NCBI RefSeq assembly: GCF_000179555.1
Contig: NZ_AECZ01000032.1
Location: 1 to 46,553, forward strand
Reading direction: 5' to 3'
Source: Solidesulfovibrio fructosivorans JJ]
GTDB taxonomy: Bacteria; Desulfobacterota; Desulfovibrionia; Desulfovibrionales; Desulfovibrionaceae
DNA length: 46,553 nucleotides
Shown one piece after another: positions 19,467 to 28,209 of the stretch. A program made the position numbers and the translations under genes. How positions within the stretch are numbered: the stretch's first letter is position 1; every line of letters begins with the position of its first letter. The notes under the pieces were generated by a model that was not told where the DNA came from, did no database searches, and worked only from the letters and a program-made list of their open reading frames with translations.

Positions 19467-21530
19467 ATGACCACCACCGAGACCCCGCGCGACACCCATA
19501 CCCTCCTACAGCTCATGCCCGGCGTCCTGGCATATAAAGATGAGCTTAACGCCCTCAATAAGCAGTGGATTCGAACGACGCTCACCGGCAAGATCAATTC
19601 CAACCGGGTCGCCGCCACCCTGATCGACTTCATGGAGGGCACCCAAAGCAAGTTCCTCATCCTCCAGGACAAGCTCATCGCCGCCCTGGCCGAGGAAAAC
19701 AGCAAGAAAACGGCCCTGGCCATGGCCGGCATGTCCCAGGTCGCCATCGACATCCTGAAGCGCAACCTGTTCGAGCGCACGGCCGACGTGGGGTTTCTGG
19801 CCACGGACGACGACATCGTCGAGTTCCTCCGCCTGCCCGAACCCGACGCGGACGGCGTGCGGCGCATGGAAGCGCGGCTTAGGGCCTACCGGGACAAATA
19901 CACGGTCTACGACGAAATTGTCATCCTCGACACCGAAGGCCGGATTAGAGCCCATCTGGACAAGACGGCCGACGTGCGCCGCAGCGCCGATCCGCTTCTG
20001 GCCGAAGCCCTTTCCCGGGACGGCTACCTGGAAACCTTCCGCCCAAGCGACATCCGGCCGGGCAAGGGCGCCGCGCTCCTCTACTCCCACCGCATCCTGC
20101 GCCCGGACACCGGAGAGGCGCTCGGCGTCTTGTGCCTCTCCTTCGATTTCACCGGAGAGATGGCAGGCATCGCCACAAACCTCCTGCGCGACCTCAAGGC
20201 GGTCCTGTGCATCCTGGACGATCGCGGCAAGGTCATCTCCACGAGCGATCCCGGCCGCATCCCCCCCGGCGCGACACTCCCCATGGCCCTGGACCGTCAA
20301 TTCGCCCTGGCCAACATCCGGGGGCGGCAATACCTGGCCAAGACGGCCCGGACCAACGGCTACCAGGGGTTCGTCGGCCTGCCCTGGTTCGGTCATATCC
20401 TTTTTCCGGTGGACACGGCCTTTGGCGACAACGACGACAGTGGACCGGGGGAACGGGCCGGCCCGGACAACGGACAGGACGCGGGATTCCTTTCCGGCGC
20501 GCTCAAGGAAATCGACGACGACGCCGACGACATTTTAAGCGACCTTGGGCTGGTGGTCCTAAACGGCGAGGTCATGGCCGCCAAGCAGATCGTCAACGCC
20601 GACCCCGTAATCCGCCAGGAGGCCAACGCCCTGCCGCCCGTGCTCGGGGCCATCCACCAGGTAGGCGAGAAGATTCGCGGCGTCTTTGCCGAGTCCATCC
20701 TCAGTCTCCAGGAAACGGTCCGGTCCTCGCGCCTGGACGACGCCCGCTTCCTCGCCTCGCTGGCCATCGACATCATGGACCGCAATCTCTACGAGCGGGC
20801 CAACGACTGCCGCTGGTGGGCGCTCAACTCCACCTTCCGCCGCACGCTGGCAGCCGCCGGCCGGCCGACGGAGGAGGACCGCCGCCGGCTGCACGACATC
20901 CTGGCCTACATCAACGCGCTTTACACCGTGTACTCCACCCTCATCCTCTACGACGCGCACGGCACGGTCGTGGCCGTCTCCGACCCGGAGGCTTCGGGAC
21001 TCGTCGGCAGGGAACTCCCCGGCTGCTACGTCAAGGACTGCCTGCGCCTGCGCGATCCGCAGCAGTACTGCGTCTCCGACTTCGACGCCTGCGGGGAATA
21101 CGCCGGCAAGGACGGCATGACGCGCCACACCTACATCTACAACGCCGCGGTGCTGCACCCGGACGAGAGCGGCACGGCCGTCGGCGGCATCGCCATCGTT
21201 TTCGACAGCCAGCCGCAGTTTCGGGCCATGCTGGAAGACGCCCTACCACGGGACGAGGACGGGAACGTTTCGGACGGATGCAGCGCCTTTTTCGTGGACC
21301 GGGACCGGCGCATCATCAGCAGCACCGACGAGGCCTGGAAGGTGGGGGAGACGCTGACGCTCGGGGATTTCCGGCTCGAGCTGGAAAACGGGGAACAACG
21401 CTCGGACATCGTCACGGTCGACGGCGTGCGGCGCATCGTCGGCTGCGCCATGTCGAGCGGTTACCGGGAATACAAGCGCGACGGAATCTATGCCAACGAC
21501 GTGGCCGCCGTGGTGGTGATCGACGTCTGA
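19467..21530 (+). CDS. Soluble tandem double-cache sensory protein without output domain
   Basis: A 687-residue protein with no signal peptide and no membrane helix. It is an internal duplication: residues about 90-310 and 430-687 each contain a cache-like unit opened by a long helix (IDILKRNLFERTADVGFL and IDIMDRNLYERANDCRWW), then YTVYDEIVILDTEGRIRA or YTVYSTLILYDAHGTVVA. Each half closes with a second PAS-like subdomain (ILDDRGKVISTSDP and FVDRDRRIISSTDE). The two halves are joined by a helical linker with an acidic patch. Cache domains bind small ligands; most are periplasmic, whereas this one should be cytosolic. From memory, related proteins with the closing GYREYK motif carry a CheW domain, which is missing here. 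The start follows GGAGAGG. Confidence 0.8.
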   Translation: MTTTETPRDTHTLLQLMPGVLAYKDELNALNKQWIRTTLTGKINSNRVAATLIDFMEGTQSKFLILQDKLIAALAEENSKKTALAMAGMSQVAIDILKRNLFERTADVGFLATDDDIVEFLRLPEPDADGVRRMEARLRAYRDKYTVYDEIVILDTEGRIRAHLDKTADVRRSADPLLAEALSRDGYLETFRPSDIRPGKGAALLYSHRILRPDTGEALGVLCLSFDFTGEMAGIATNLLRDLKAVLCILDDRGKVISTSDPGRIPPGATLPMALDRQFALANIRGRQYLAKTARTNGYQGFVGLPWFGHILFPVDTAFGDNDDSGPGERAGPDNGQDAGFLSGALKEIDDDADDILSDLGLVVLNGEVMAAKQIVNADPVIRQEANALPPVLGAIHQVGEKIRGVFAESILSLQETVRSSRLDDARFLASLAIDIMDRNLYERANDCRWWALNSTFRRTLAAAGRPTEEDRRRLHDILAYINALYTVYSTLILYDAHGTVVAVSDPEASGLVGRELPGCYVKDCLRLRDPQQYCVSDFDACGEYAGKDGMTRHTYIYNAAVLHPDESGTAVGGIAIVFDSQPQFRAMLEDALPRDEDGNVSDGCSAFFVDRDRRIISSTDEAWKVGETLTLGDFRLELENGEQRSDIVTVDGVRRIVGCAMSSGYREYKRDGIYANDVAAVVVIDV

Positions 21531-21671
21531 GTCGCCACCGGAAGGGGGAGGCCCCAGGCACCGGGACAATAAAACGCCGGCGCGCCTGGGCACGGCTCGA
21601 TCGCCTCGGGACATCGCCGATTTGCCGCTTGGCCGCCCCCCCCCCGCTCTTCGCGTCTCCGCCCTGGGCTG

Positions 21672-22052
21672 TCAGCCGCGCACGAAGGCCCAGGCGTCAT
21701 CGAGATCGGCCACGTCGAAATACTTTTCGACCAGCCCCTTTTCCGGGTCGCCGAACACGGCATTGTCCAGCTTGACCAGAAGCTTCATGACGCCGCTGTC
21801 CGCCACCACGGCGATATGCCGGATCTTGGCCATGTTGGCAAAGCCGTAGCGGGCATCGGCCACAAAAGCGGCAAACTCGCTTTGCGAGACCTTGAGTTTG
21901 TCGATCTTGCACAACACGTTGATGCGGTCATACCCGGCCTTGAGGGCATCCTCGAAGGCTTTTTTGAACTGTTCCACATCGTCCTTGGTGTACCCGCCGC
22001 TGATCTCCACCGCCAAAACGTCTCCGGATGTACCTTCGAGAATTTGAAACAC
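21672..22052 (-). CDS. SpoIIAA-like (STAS/Sec14-type) small protein
   Basis: A 126-residue protein of the SpoIIAA-like family: VLAVEISGGYTKDDVEQFKK, then a strand INVLCKIDKL, helix SEFAAFVADARYGFANM and IAVVADSGVMKLLVKLD. The fold resembles STAS anti-sigma antagonist and CRAL-TRIO lipid-binding domains; function in bacteria is unknown. No ATG fits; the start is a GTG at 22052 with AGGAGG 9 bases upstream. Reading the frame further back leads into the unrelated antisense of feoB. It lies 227 bases downstream of feoB on the same strand; shared transcription is possible but not shown. Confidence 0.8.
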   Translation of the reverse strand: MFQILEGTSGDVLAVEISGGYTKDDVEQFKKAFEDALKAGYDRINVLCKIDKLKVSQSEFAAFVADARYGFANMAKIRHIAVVADSGVMKLLVKLDNAVFGDPEKGLVEKYFDVADLDDAWAFVRG

Positions 22053-22279
22053 GGCCAAGACCTCCTGATGCAGGGTTGAGCCCGGTGCGCACGCCTCCTG
22101 TTGTGATACTTCCCGCGTTAGCCCAGAAAAGGGAACCGGGGCAAGCCCGCAAACGAGTTTCCCCGGCTTGATCCGAAAAACCGCGCGCCCGGGGCGAGGA
22201 GCCGACGGGCGCGTGGAAAAGGACGGCGGCGCGGCGATGCGGGGTGCACACCACCGCGCCAGGGGGAGATGGAAGGCGG

Positions 22280-24469
22280 TCAGGCCATGACCGCCGTGCC
22301 GATCTGGTAGATGGCGACCGCGACCACGTAGGCGAAGCACAGCCCGCCGACCACGGAGAAGGTCGCCCACTTCCAATTGGATTCCCTGGCGATGACCACC
22401 ACCGTGACCATGCAGGGCGTATAGAGCAGCATGAAGGCAAAGACCGAAAGCACCGCCGGCATGGTCCAGGCCCGGTCGGCGGCCAGCTTTTCGCTGAGCG
22501 GCTGGGCCTCTTCCGGATCGACCTCGCCCATGGAATAGGCCGTGGCCATGGTGGAGACGAAGACCTCCTTGGCCGCGAACGCTCCGATAAGCGCAATATT
22601 GGCCTGCCAGGGGAACCCGGCCAGGTTGGTCAGAGGGGTGAGCGCCTCGCTCACGCGGCCGGCCACGGAATATTTGAGCGCGGCCTCGTTCTGATCGTCC
22701 TCGACGCCTTTCTGGGCATCCTCGGTCAGCGCCCCCAGTTCCTCCTCGCTTACCTGCGGATGCTCGGCCTTGACCGTCTGGGCGATCTGCTCCTTCTGGG
22801 TATCGTACTTGGCCACCGTATCCTCGGGCAGTTCCGGGAAGGTCATGACCGCCCACATAACGATGGACACGGCCAGGATGACCGTTCCGGCCTTTTTCAC
22901 GTACTGCCAGACGCGTTCCCAGGTATGGAGCACCACGCCCCGCAGCGTGGGCAGGCGGTAAGGCGGAATCTCCATGACGAAAGGCGTGCTCTCGCCCTTG
23001 ATCAGGGTCGAGCGCAAAAGCCGGGAGACGAGCAGCACGAAGGCCCAGGCGGCCAGCACGATGAAGAACATGGCCCGGGTGGAATTGCCCGGGAAAAAGG
23101 CGGCCACAAGCATGAGATAGGCCGTGGTCTTGGCCCCGCAGACCATGAAAGGCGCGGTCAGGATGGTGGCCAGCCGCTCGCGCGGGCTGCGAAGGGTCCG
23201 CGCGCACATGACGCCGGGCACGGCGCAGCCGCCCGGGATGCCGCCGGACATGATCAGCGGCATGACCGACATGCCGTGCAGGCCGAAAATGCGCAACACC
23301 CGGTCGAGCATGTAGGCCACGCGCGCCATGTAGCCGAGGTCCTCCAGGAAGACCAGCATGGCGAACATGATGCAGATAAGCGGCGTGAAGCCGATGACCG
23401 AGCCCACGCCGCCGATGATGCCGTTGACGATAAGCGATTGCAGGTAGCCGTCGGGCAGATACGTCGTGGCCAGGCCGCTTAGGGCGTCGAAACCGGACTC
23501 GATCCAGCCCTGGGGATAGGCCCCAAGAGCGAACGTCACCTGGAACATCAGATACAGCACGGCCAGCATGATGAGCGGGCCGAGCATCTTGTGCGTGACG
23601 ATACGGTCGATGGCGTCGGAGTTGTTGCGGCGCAGCTCGTCGCCGCCAAGCACGACCCCCTGCTTGATGATGCCGTTTATATAGCCGTAGCGCCAGTCGG
23701 CGATGATGGCGTCGGGGGTGGTGGCGCTGTTTTTGCGGGTGGTCTCCTCGGCCTCGGCGCAAAGGGCCAAAAGCGCGTCATGGGTGGGGCCGGCGGCCTT
23801 GCCCTCGGTCATGACCTGCTCGTCGCTTTCCAGGTACTTGACGGCCACCCAGCGCGGATCGTGGCGGGCGGTCAGAAATTTCGCGTCAGCGATGAGCGCG
23901 GACATGCGGTCGAGAATGGGATCGAGGTCCGGGCCGTAGTTGAGGCGGATCGGCGTCCACTGCCCCTTGCTCTTGGCCGCGACCTCGGCCACGGCCCGCA
24001 TGAGCTCCTTTCGCCCCTGCCCGACGCGGGCCACGCACGGCACCACCGGCACGCCAAGCAGCTTGGACAGCTTGTCGGTGTCGATGGTCACGCCGCTGCG
24101 CTTGACCTCGTCCATCATGTTGAGCCCGAGCACCAGCGGCGCGCCGATCTCCATGAGCTGCACGGCCAGATAGAGGCTGCGCTCCAGGGCCGTGGCGTCC
24201 ATCATGTTGATGACCACGTCGGGATGCTCGTCCACGATGACGTTTCGGGCGACGAGCTCCTCCATGGAATAGGAGGTCAGGGAATAGGTGCCGGGCAGGT
24301 CCACCAGGTGGCTGACCTGGTCGGCGTCCCGGTAGGTGCCTTCCAGGCGGTCCACGGTGATGCCGGGATAGTTGCCGACCCGGGCCTGGCCGCCGGTGAT
24401 GGCGTTGAACATGGTGCTCTTGCCGCAGTTGGGCTGGCCGGAAACGGCGACACGGATGGGCTGCGCCAT
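22280..24469 (-). CDS. feoB: Ferrous iron transporter FeoB
   Basis: A 729-residue FeoB. The N-terminal G domain has GQPNCGKST (G1), VGNYPGITVD (G2), VDLPGTYSL (G3) and LNMMDE (G4), followed by the helical GDI-like domain. The membrane part has the gate and core motifs GGIPGGCAVPGVMCART and the NFeoB-distal C-terminal core. It imports Fe(II) across the inner membrane with GTP hydrolysis. It starts 1 base after the feoA stop, so the two are co-translated from a promoter with a Fur-type box (24808-24836). An insert of about 60 charged residues (EELPEDTVAKYDTQKEQ onwards) between two core helices is longer than in E. coli FeoB. An 8-bp stem hairpin (22275-22295) overlaps the 3' end without a T run. 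Confidence 0.95.
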   Translation of the reverse strand: MAQPIRVAVSGQPNCGKSTMFNAITGGQARVGNYPGITVDRLEGTYRDADQVSHLVDLPGTYSLTSYSMEELVARNVIVDEHPDVVINMMDATALERSLYLAVQLMEIGAPLVLGLNMMDEVKRSGVTIDTDKLSKLLGVPVVPCVARVGQGRKELMRAVAEVAAKSKGQWTPIRLNYGPDLDPILDRMSALIADAKFLTARHDPRWVAVKYLESDEQVMTEGKAAGPTHDALLALCAEAEETTRKNSATTPDAIIADWRYGYINGIIKQGVVLGGDELRRNNSDAIDRIVTHKMLGPLIMLAVLYLMFQVTFALGAYPQGWIESGFDALSGLATTYLPDGYLQSLIVNGIIGGVGSVIGFTPLICIMFAMLVFLEDLGYMARVAYMLDRVLRIFGLHGMSVMPLIMSGGIPGGCAVPGVMCARTLRSPRERLATILTAPFMVCGAKTTAYLMLVAAFFPGNSTRAMFFIVLAAWAFVLLVSRLLRSTLIKGESTPFVMEIPPYRLPTLRGVVLHTWERVWQYVKKAGTVILAVSIVMWAVMTFPELPEDTVAKYDTQKEQIAQTVKAEHPQVSEEELGALTEDAQKGVEDDQNEAALKYSVAGRVSEALTPLTNLAGFPWQANIALIGAFAAKEVFVSTMATAYSMGEVDPEEAQPLSEKLAADRAWTMPAVLSVFAFMLLYTPCMVTVVVIARESNWKWATFSVVGGLCFAYVVAVAIYQIGTAVMA

Positions 24470-24470
24470 G

Positions 24471-24701
24471 CTAGAGCGCCTCCACGGTAATGTAGTCGGC
24501 CTCGCTGTTGCGCAGCGACAAGGAAAATCCTTTCATTCGCAGTTCAACCGGATCGGTCAGCGGCGCGCGGCCGATGACCATGACCTGGGTGCCGGGCACA
24601 AGCCCCATGTCCCGGATACGCCGTCCCAGCTCGCCGCCGGCGGTCACCGCCCGGATACATCCTTTCTGATTGACGCACAGTTTCCGCATCGAAATCGTCA
24701 T
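24471..24701 (-). CDS. feoA: FeoA-family protein (SH3-like)
   Basis: A 76-residue FeoA: GELGRRIRDMGLVPGTQVMV, then RMKGFSLSLRNSEADYITVE, the SH3-like small beta-barrel that sits next to FeoB. FeoA is thought to bind FeoB and aid its function. The ATG at 24701 has GGAAAGGAGGGGAGACAA before it. It is the first gene of a feoA-feoB pair. The N-terminus carries two Cys (C9, C15) in MRKLCVNQKGC. Confidence 0.92.
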   Translation of the reverse strand: MTISMRKLCVNQKGCIRAVTAGGELGRRIRDMGLVPGTQVMVIGRAPLTDPVELRMKGFSLSLRNSEADYITVEAL

Positions 24702-24807
24702 TTGTCTCCCCTCCTTTCCAGCGACAGGCGCTTCGGAATCGGCATGGTCCCGCCGCTTTCACGCCCCGGCCCGGATGTGATCGGGCCCTTTGCGTGGTGC
24801 GAGGATG

Positions 24808-24836
24808 GTGTAAATGATATTCAATATCATTGTCAA
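24808..24836 (-). promoter_or_regulatory. feoA promoter with Fur box
   Basis: On the minus strand, TTGACA (24836-24831), a 17-base spacer and TTACAC (24813-24808). The spacer is filled by a perfect 9-1-9 palindrome AATGATATTCAATATCATT at 24813-24831, the form of a classical Fur site. Repressor bound there would block polymerase, so iron-responsive repression of feoAB is expected. The leader to the ATG is about 100 bases. Confidence 0.82.
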
Positions 24837-25163
24837 CAAGGTTCGCAGTCCGCTTCGAGAAAAAAGAGTTCGCCCCACCCTCCCTTTTTTTTGGAGATAG
24901 CGCGGTCAATATATCGAAATTTTACAGATATTTTAAAAACCCGGTGTTCCTCCCCCTGTACGCCCCGTACGGCCCATTCCCAGAAACCGGCGGCGCACGC
25001 CCGACCGACCCGACCAGCAAGGTGGCCCGAAACGAGGCAACGGTGTGCAACGAACGTCGGAGAAAGGCGTGTGAAATCCGCCGTGCATACAGTAAATAAT
25101 GCGCCGGCCCGCCGTCCGTGCAAACGGCTTATCCGGGCACGGTCGCGAAAAAGGAAGGTGGTG
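24837..25163. other. Intergenic region
   Basis: No gene is supported here. It contains a T-run/A-run stretch (24862-24900) and AT-rich DNA (24905-24945). An open minus frame and a plus frame are short, basic and lack ribosome sites. A terminator of the small minus gene ending at 25164 is not evident. Confidence 0.4.
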
Positions 25164-25475
25164 TCAGATGAGCGGGCAAAAAGCGCCCGTGGCGACATGC
25201 TCGGCCCATGGGCGCGCTTCGGCCGGCGCGGCGGCGGGTTCCGCCGACGCTTCCCCGGCCTCCCGCAGCTGGTGCAGACGGTCGCGCAGCGGGCCGGCGT
25301 AGGATCGCGCGATGCCCTGGGCGGTCATCATATCCTTGAGTCCATGCCGTCTGGAAAAAGCCAGACGCACGTTGTCGCCGCCGTCGAGGTACACGCGGCA
25401 GCACAGGCACTCCACCAGATAGCGAAGCGGATCCTGGCATGTTTCGGTCATGACCGGCGCCATCCCTGTGTTCAT
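25164..25475 (-). CDS. Small conserved-looking cytosolic protein, unknown
   Basis: A 103-residue protein with a Cys-rich start (TETCQDPLRYLVECLCCRVYL), a basic/hydrophobic core (VRLAFSRRHGLKDMMTAQG) and an Ala/Glu-rich tail. The frame uses the GC-rich third positions of real genes here, and it sits alone between feoAB and a deoxyribosyltransferase-like gene. The three N-terminal Cys with one more Cys near the end could bind a metal. Start choice is uncertain: ATG 25475 lacks a clear ribosome site and internal Met codons at residues 5 and 9 are alternatives. I do not recognise a family. Confidence 0.5.
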   Translation of the reverse strand: MNTGMAPVMTETCQDPLRYLVECLCCRVYLDGGDNVRLAFSRRHGLKDMMTAQGIARSYAGPLRDRLHQLREAGEASAEPAAAPAEARPWAEHVATGAFCPLI

Positions 25476-25605
25476 TGGTTGTGCGACATGACGCTGCGTG
25501 CGCAGTGAGTGTCACGGACCTTATGCCAAACGGAACAGCGTTGGCAAATGAAAATTTGGTCAGCCCCCGGTCGGCGAAAACGCGCCCGCCAACGGCGTCA
25601 GGCGG

Positions 25606-26037
25606 TCATTTGGCGGCAACAGCGGCCATGGCCTCCAGAAGCGGCGCTTCGTCTCGAAACGTCCGGGCGCAGGCGCATTCGATCATGCAGTTGACCAGGG
25701 AATGGACTGTATCCCCGGCCACACGGAAATCCGTGCGCAGGCCCCAGACCGGGATGCCCCGGGCATGGGCGTAGCCCGCTTCGAACGCGGTGCCGTCGTC
25801 GACCTGGGCCCCGTCGAGCACGGCCACGACCAGATCGCAGCCGTCGACCCCGGCCAGACAGCCCCGGAAAATGTGCTCCTTGGCCGCCGGCCCCATGGCG
25901 GGCAAATCGTCGTCCGTGAAAAAATCGCCGGGCCACAGGGCGACGACTCCGGGCAACGCGGCGGCCTGATCGCGCAGGCGGGCCATGAACCGACGCTCGG
26001 CCAGGCTGAAAAGCGGTCCGGCCAGATAGACGCGCAT
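25606..26037 (-). CDS. Nucleoside 2-deoxyribosyltransferase-like protein
   Basis: A 143-residue protein opening MRVYLAGPLFSLAERRF, the nucleoside 2-deoxyribosyltransferase motif, with DGCDLVVAVLDG and the catalytic-region VDDGTAFEAGYAHARGIPV (Asp/Glu pair around residue 95). Family members exchange bases between 2'-deoxyribonucleosides or hydrolyse the N-glycosidic bond of nucleotides (DNPH1/rcl type), in salvage or nucleotide-pool cleaning. AAAGGAGCAAGC precedes the ATG at 26037, which is preferred to one 27 bases earlier. It is followed by 130 bases without a gene. Confidence 0.88.
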   Translation of the reverse strand: MRVYLAGPLFSLAERRFMARLRDQAAALPGVVALWPGDFFTDDDLPAMGPAAKEHIFRGCLAGVDGCDLVVAVLDGAQVDDGTAFEAGYAHARGIPVWGLRTDFRVAGDTVHSLVNCMIECACARTFRDEAPLLEAMAAVAAK

Positions 26038-26279
26038 AAGCTTGCTCCTTTGCGGCGCAACCACGCCGCCGGGGCACCATAGTCCGCGGAAGCGGGCCGG
26101 GCAACCGGCCGCGCCGCCCCCCCATCTGCCGCCTTGACCGACGCCGCGGGATCGTCTAACCAGGAAGCCGTGCGTGGGGTCGCGTTTTCCCCACGCCCTT
26201 TTTTCACGGCCGCGTCCGTCCGGGCGGGGCCGTTGTCGTTAATTTTTTTCCCGACAATCCAACCGATCCAAGGTACGAA

Positions 26280-26768
26280 ATGGACAGCATTCCTATTACC
26301 GTCCAAGGCTTCAAGCGACTCGAACGCGAACTGGAGCGTCTCAAGAAAGAACGCCCGGAAGTGATCCTGGCCATCAAGGAGGCCCGCGAGGAGGGCGATC
26401 TGCGCGAGAACGCCGGCTACGACGCCGCCCGCGAACGCCAGGGGATGCTCGAAGCCCGCATCAACTTCATCGAATCGCGCATGCCGCGCTTCAACGTCAT
26501 CGATCTGGCCACCCTGGATGGCGAACAAGTCATTTTCGGGGCCACAGTGGAAATCGAGGACGTGGACACCGGCGACGTCAAGAAATACACGCTGCTTGGC
26601 CCGGACGAAGCCGAACCGAGCAAGGGCTCCATCTCCATCCTGTCGCCGGTCGGCCAGGCGCTGCTCGGCAAATACGAAGGCGACGAGATCGTGGTGGAAG
26701 CGCCCCGGGGCAAGATCAATTACGAGATTATCTCCATCGCCTTCTACGGTCCCATCGAGCAAGACTAG
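26280..26768 (+). CDS. greA: Transcript cleavage factor GreA
   Basis: A 162-residue GreA: an N-terminal coiled coil with the acidic tip EEGDLRENAGYDAARERQ, which enters the RNA polymerase secondary channel, and a C-terminal FKBP-like domain with VGQALLGKYEGDEI. GreA stimulates the intrinsic RNA cleavage of backtracked polymerase. The ATG has only a weak AAGG site. It is followed by its own terminator. DksA at 7654 uses the same polymerase channel. Confidence 0.93.
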   Translation: MDSIPITVQGFKRLERELERLKKERPEVILAIKEAREEGDLRENAGYDAARERQGMLEARINFIESRMPRFNVIDLATLDGEQVIFGATVEIEDVDTGDVKKYTLLGPDEAEPSKGSISILSPVGQALLGKYEGDEIVVEAPRGKINYEIISIAFYGPIEQD

Positions 26769-26790
26769 CCGGGGCGCGCGCCGACGCTGA

Positions 26791-26822
26791 AAGGCCCCGT
26801 TGCTTGCGCGACGGGGCCTTTT
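26791..26822. terminator. Terminator between greA and the DUF1269 gene
   Basis: AAGGCCCCGT and ACGGGGCCTT form a perfect 10-bp stem around a 10-base loop, with TTTT on the plus side and an A pair on the other. It ends greA and may also serve the convergent gene ending at 26847. Confidence 0.88.
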
Positions 26823-26846
26823 CGTTGGAAGCGTCCTTTTCTCCGG

Positions 26847-27344
26847 TTACGCCCCGGCCTGGGCGGCGCTGAGCGCGGCTTGCAGCTTGTCCTGGTCCTC
26901 GTGGGAAAGCGAGGTCTGGAGCACCTTGCCGCCCGTGCCCTTGAGCTCTTCGAGCACCTTGTCCGCGGTCATCTTGCGGATGAGCACGAACAGCATGGAA
27001 GTGCCGGGTTGCAGGGTGTCGGCCAGCTTTTTCATGAAGTCGTCGTTGATGCCGACGTCGGACAGCGCCCCGGCGGCCGCGCCCGAAGCCGCGCCGACCA
27101 CCGCGCCAAGAACCGGCATCATGAATATGAGCCCGATCAGCGCGCCCCAGAAGCCGCCGCCGATGGCCCCGGAAGCGGCCAGGTGGTACATCTGCTCGAG
27201 CTTGATCTTGCCCTCCTGGTTCTTCACGGCCACGACCGCGTCCTCCAGATCGACCAGATACTCCTTTTGCATCTTGAGCAGCTTGAGGCGCACCGTTTCG
27301 GCTTCGAACATGTCGTCATAACCCACGACAATCAAATCACTCAT
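26847..27344 (-). CDS. DUF1269 membrane protein
   Basis: A 165-residue DUF1269-type protein: a short alpha/beta opening (SDLIVVGYDD), a helix with VDLEDAVVAVKNQEGKIKL, and a Gly/Ala-rich hydrophobic hairpin (GAIGGGFWGALIGLIFMMPV, AVVGAASGAAAGA) likely crossing or dipping into the membrane. A soluble C-terminal half follows (TSMLFVLIRKMTADKV). The family is of unknown function. Ribosome site AAGGAGCAG precedes the ATG. It is a single gene pointing at greA. Confidence 0.87.
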   Translation of the reverse strand: MSDLIVVGYDDMFEAETVRLKLLKMQKEYLVDLEDAVVAVKNQEGKIKLEQMYHLAASGAIGGGFWGALIGLIFMMPVLGAVVGAASGAAAGALSDVGINDDFMKKLADTLQPGTSMLFVLIRKMTADKVLEELKGTGGKVLQTSLSHEDQDKLQAALSAAQAGA

Positions 27345-27716
27345 ATCTGCTCCTTATTGGCTGTTTGCCGTCGCCCGGTCCGGGCGCGGAATGCTCCATT
27401 ATCGAATGCCGTATTTCCGACCGGTTGGCAACACGCGTCGCGCGTCGCGCCGTCGACGCCGCACCGCGATCGGACCGTCACGGGCCACGCCTCGCGGACG
27501 CGGACAGCCAAGCAAGCGGAAATCTTCCCCACAGGCGCGGCGGAAAGGCGAAAACGGGAATGCGCTCCGCCCAGGCCCTTGCGTGAAAAACGCGCCCGAA
27601 AGTATGCGGCAACCCCGTATTTCAAAAAAAACCTTGCCAATATTCCACCCCCCTCCTACGTAAAATAGCATGTCCCCTTTAACCGGCGGGTCGGTCCCGC
27701 ATCCAAGGAGGCTCCT
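27345..27716. other. Intergenic region
   Basis: No gene is supported. It must carry divergent promoters for the DUF1269 gene (minus) and the secreted cache gene (plus). The segment 27615-27665 is relatively AT-rich. No operator pattern is evident. Confidence 0.4.
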
Positions 27717-28178
27717 ATGAAACGGTTGTCGCTTATCCTTTTGTGCCTTGTCGGCTTAAGCCTTGTCGCCGCTCCCCTTTGGGCCCAGAACCGCGGGACC
27801 AAGAAAGAGGCCGAGGCCATGGTCAAAAAGGCCGTCGCGGCCATAAAGGCCGACGGCAGGGAAAAGGCCTTTGCCGCCATCGACGATCCCAAGGGCCCCT
27901 TTCGCGACCGCGACCTGTATGTCGTGGTCTACGATCTGCAAGGCAAATGCCTGGCCCATGGGGCGAACTCGAAGCAGATCGGCAAGGATCTCATCGGGCT
28001 GCGGGACCCGGACGGCAAGTTCTTCGTCAAGGAGCGGGTGGAGCTGGCCAAGACCCACGACAGCTTCTGGCAGGACTACAAGTTCATCAACCCCATGACC
28101 AAGCTCATCGAGCCCAAGTCCATGTACATGGAAAAGGTCGGCGACATCCTGGTCGGTTGCGGCATCTACAAACCGTAA
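27717..28178 (+). CDS. Secreted single-cache domain protein
   Basis: A 153-residue protein with a cleavable signal peptide ([21 protein letters not shown]) and one cache domain of the sCache_2-like type. It has [20 protein letters not shown] in the lead helix, then [37 protein letters not shown] and a closing [14 protein letters not shown]. It has no transducer part and should be a free periplasmic ligand-binding domain. A chemoreceptor gene begins 31 bases later on the same strand, so it may feed ligand information to that receptor. The ribosome site is AAGGAGG. The two Cys (C83 and the one near the end) are not a conserved pair that I know. Confidence 0.85.
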   Translation: MKRLSLILLCLVGLSLVAAPLWAQNRGTKKEAEAMVKKAVAAIKADGREKAFAAIDDPKGPFRDRDLYVVVYDLQGKCLAHGANSKQIGKDLIGLRDPDGKFFVKERVELAKTHDSFWQDYKFINPMTKLIEPKSMYMEKVGDILVGCGIYKP

Positions 28179-28209
28179 CCACCTGTTGCGGAGACGAAAC
28201 GAGGTCGCC

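Noticed and set aside
27703-27716. Self-complementary AGGAGGCTCCT at the ribosome site of the secreted cache gene as an RNA thermometer
   Set aside because: The arms are only one base apart, so an intramolecular hairpin cannot form.
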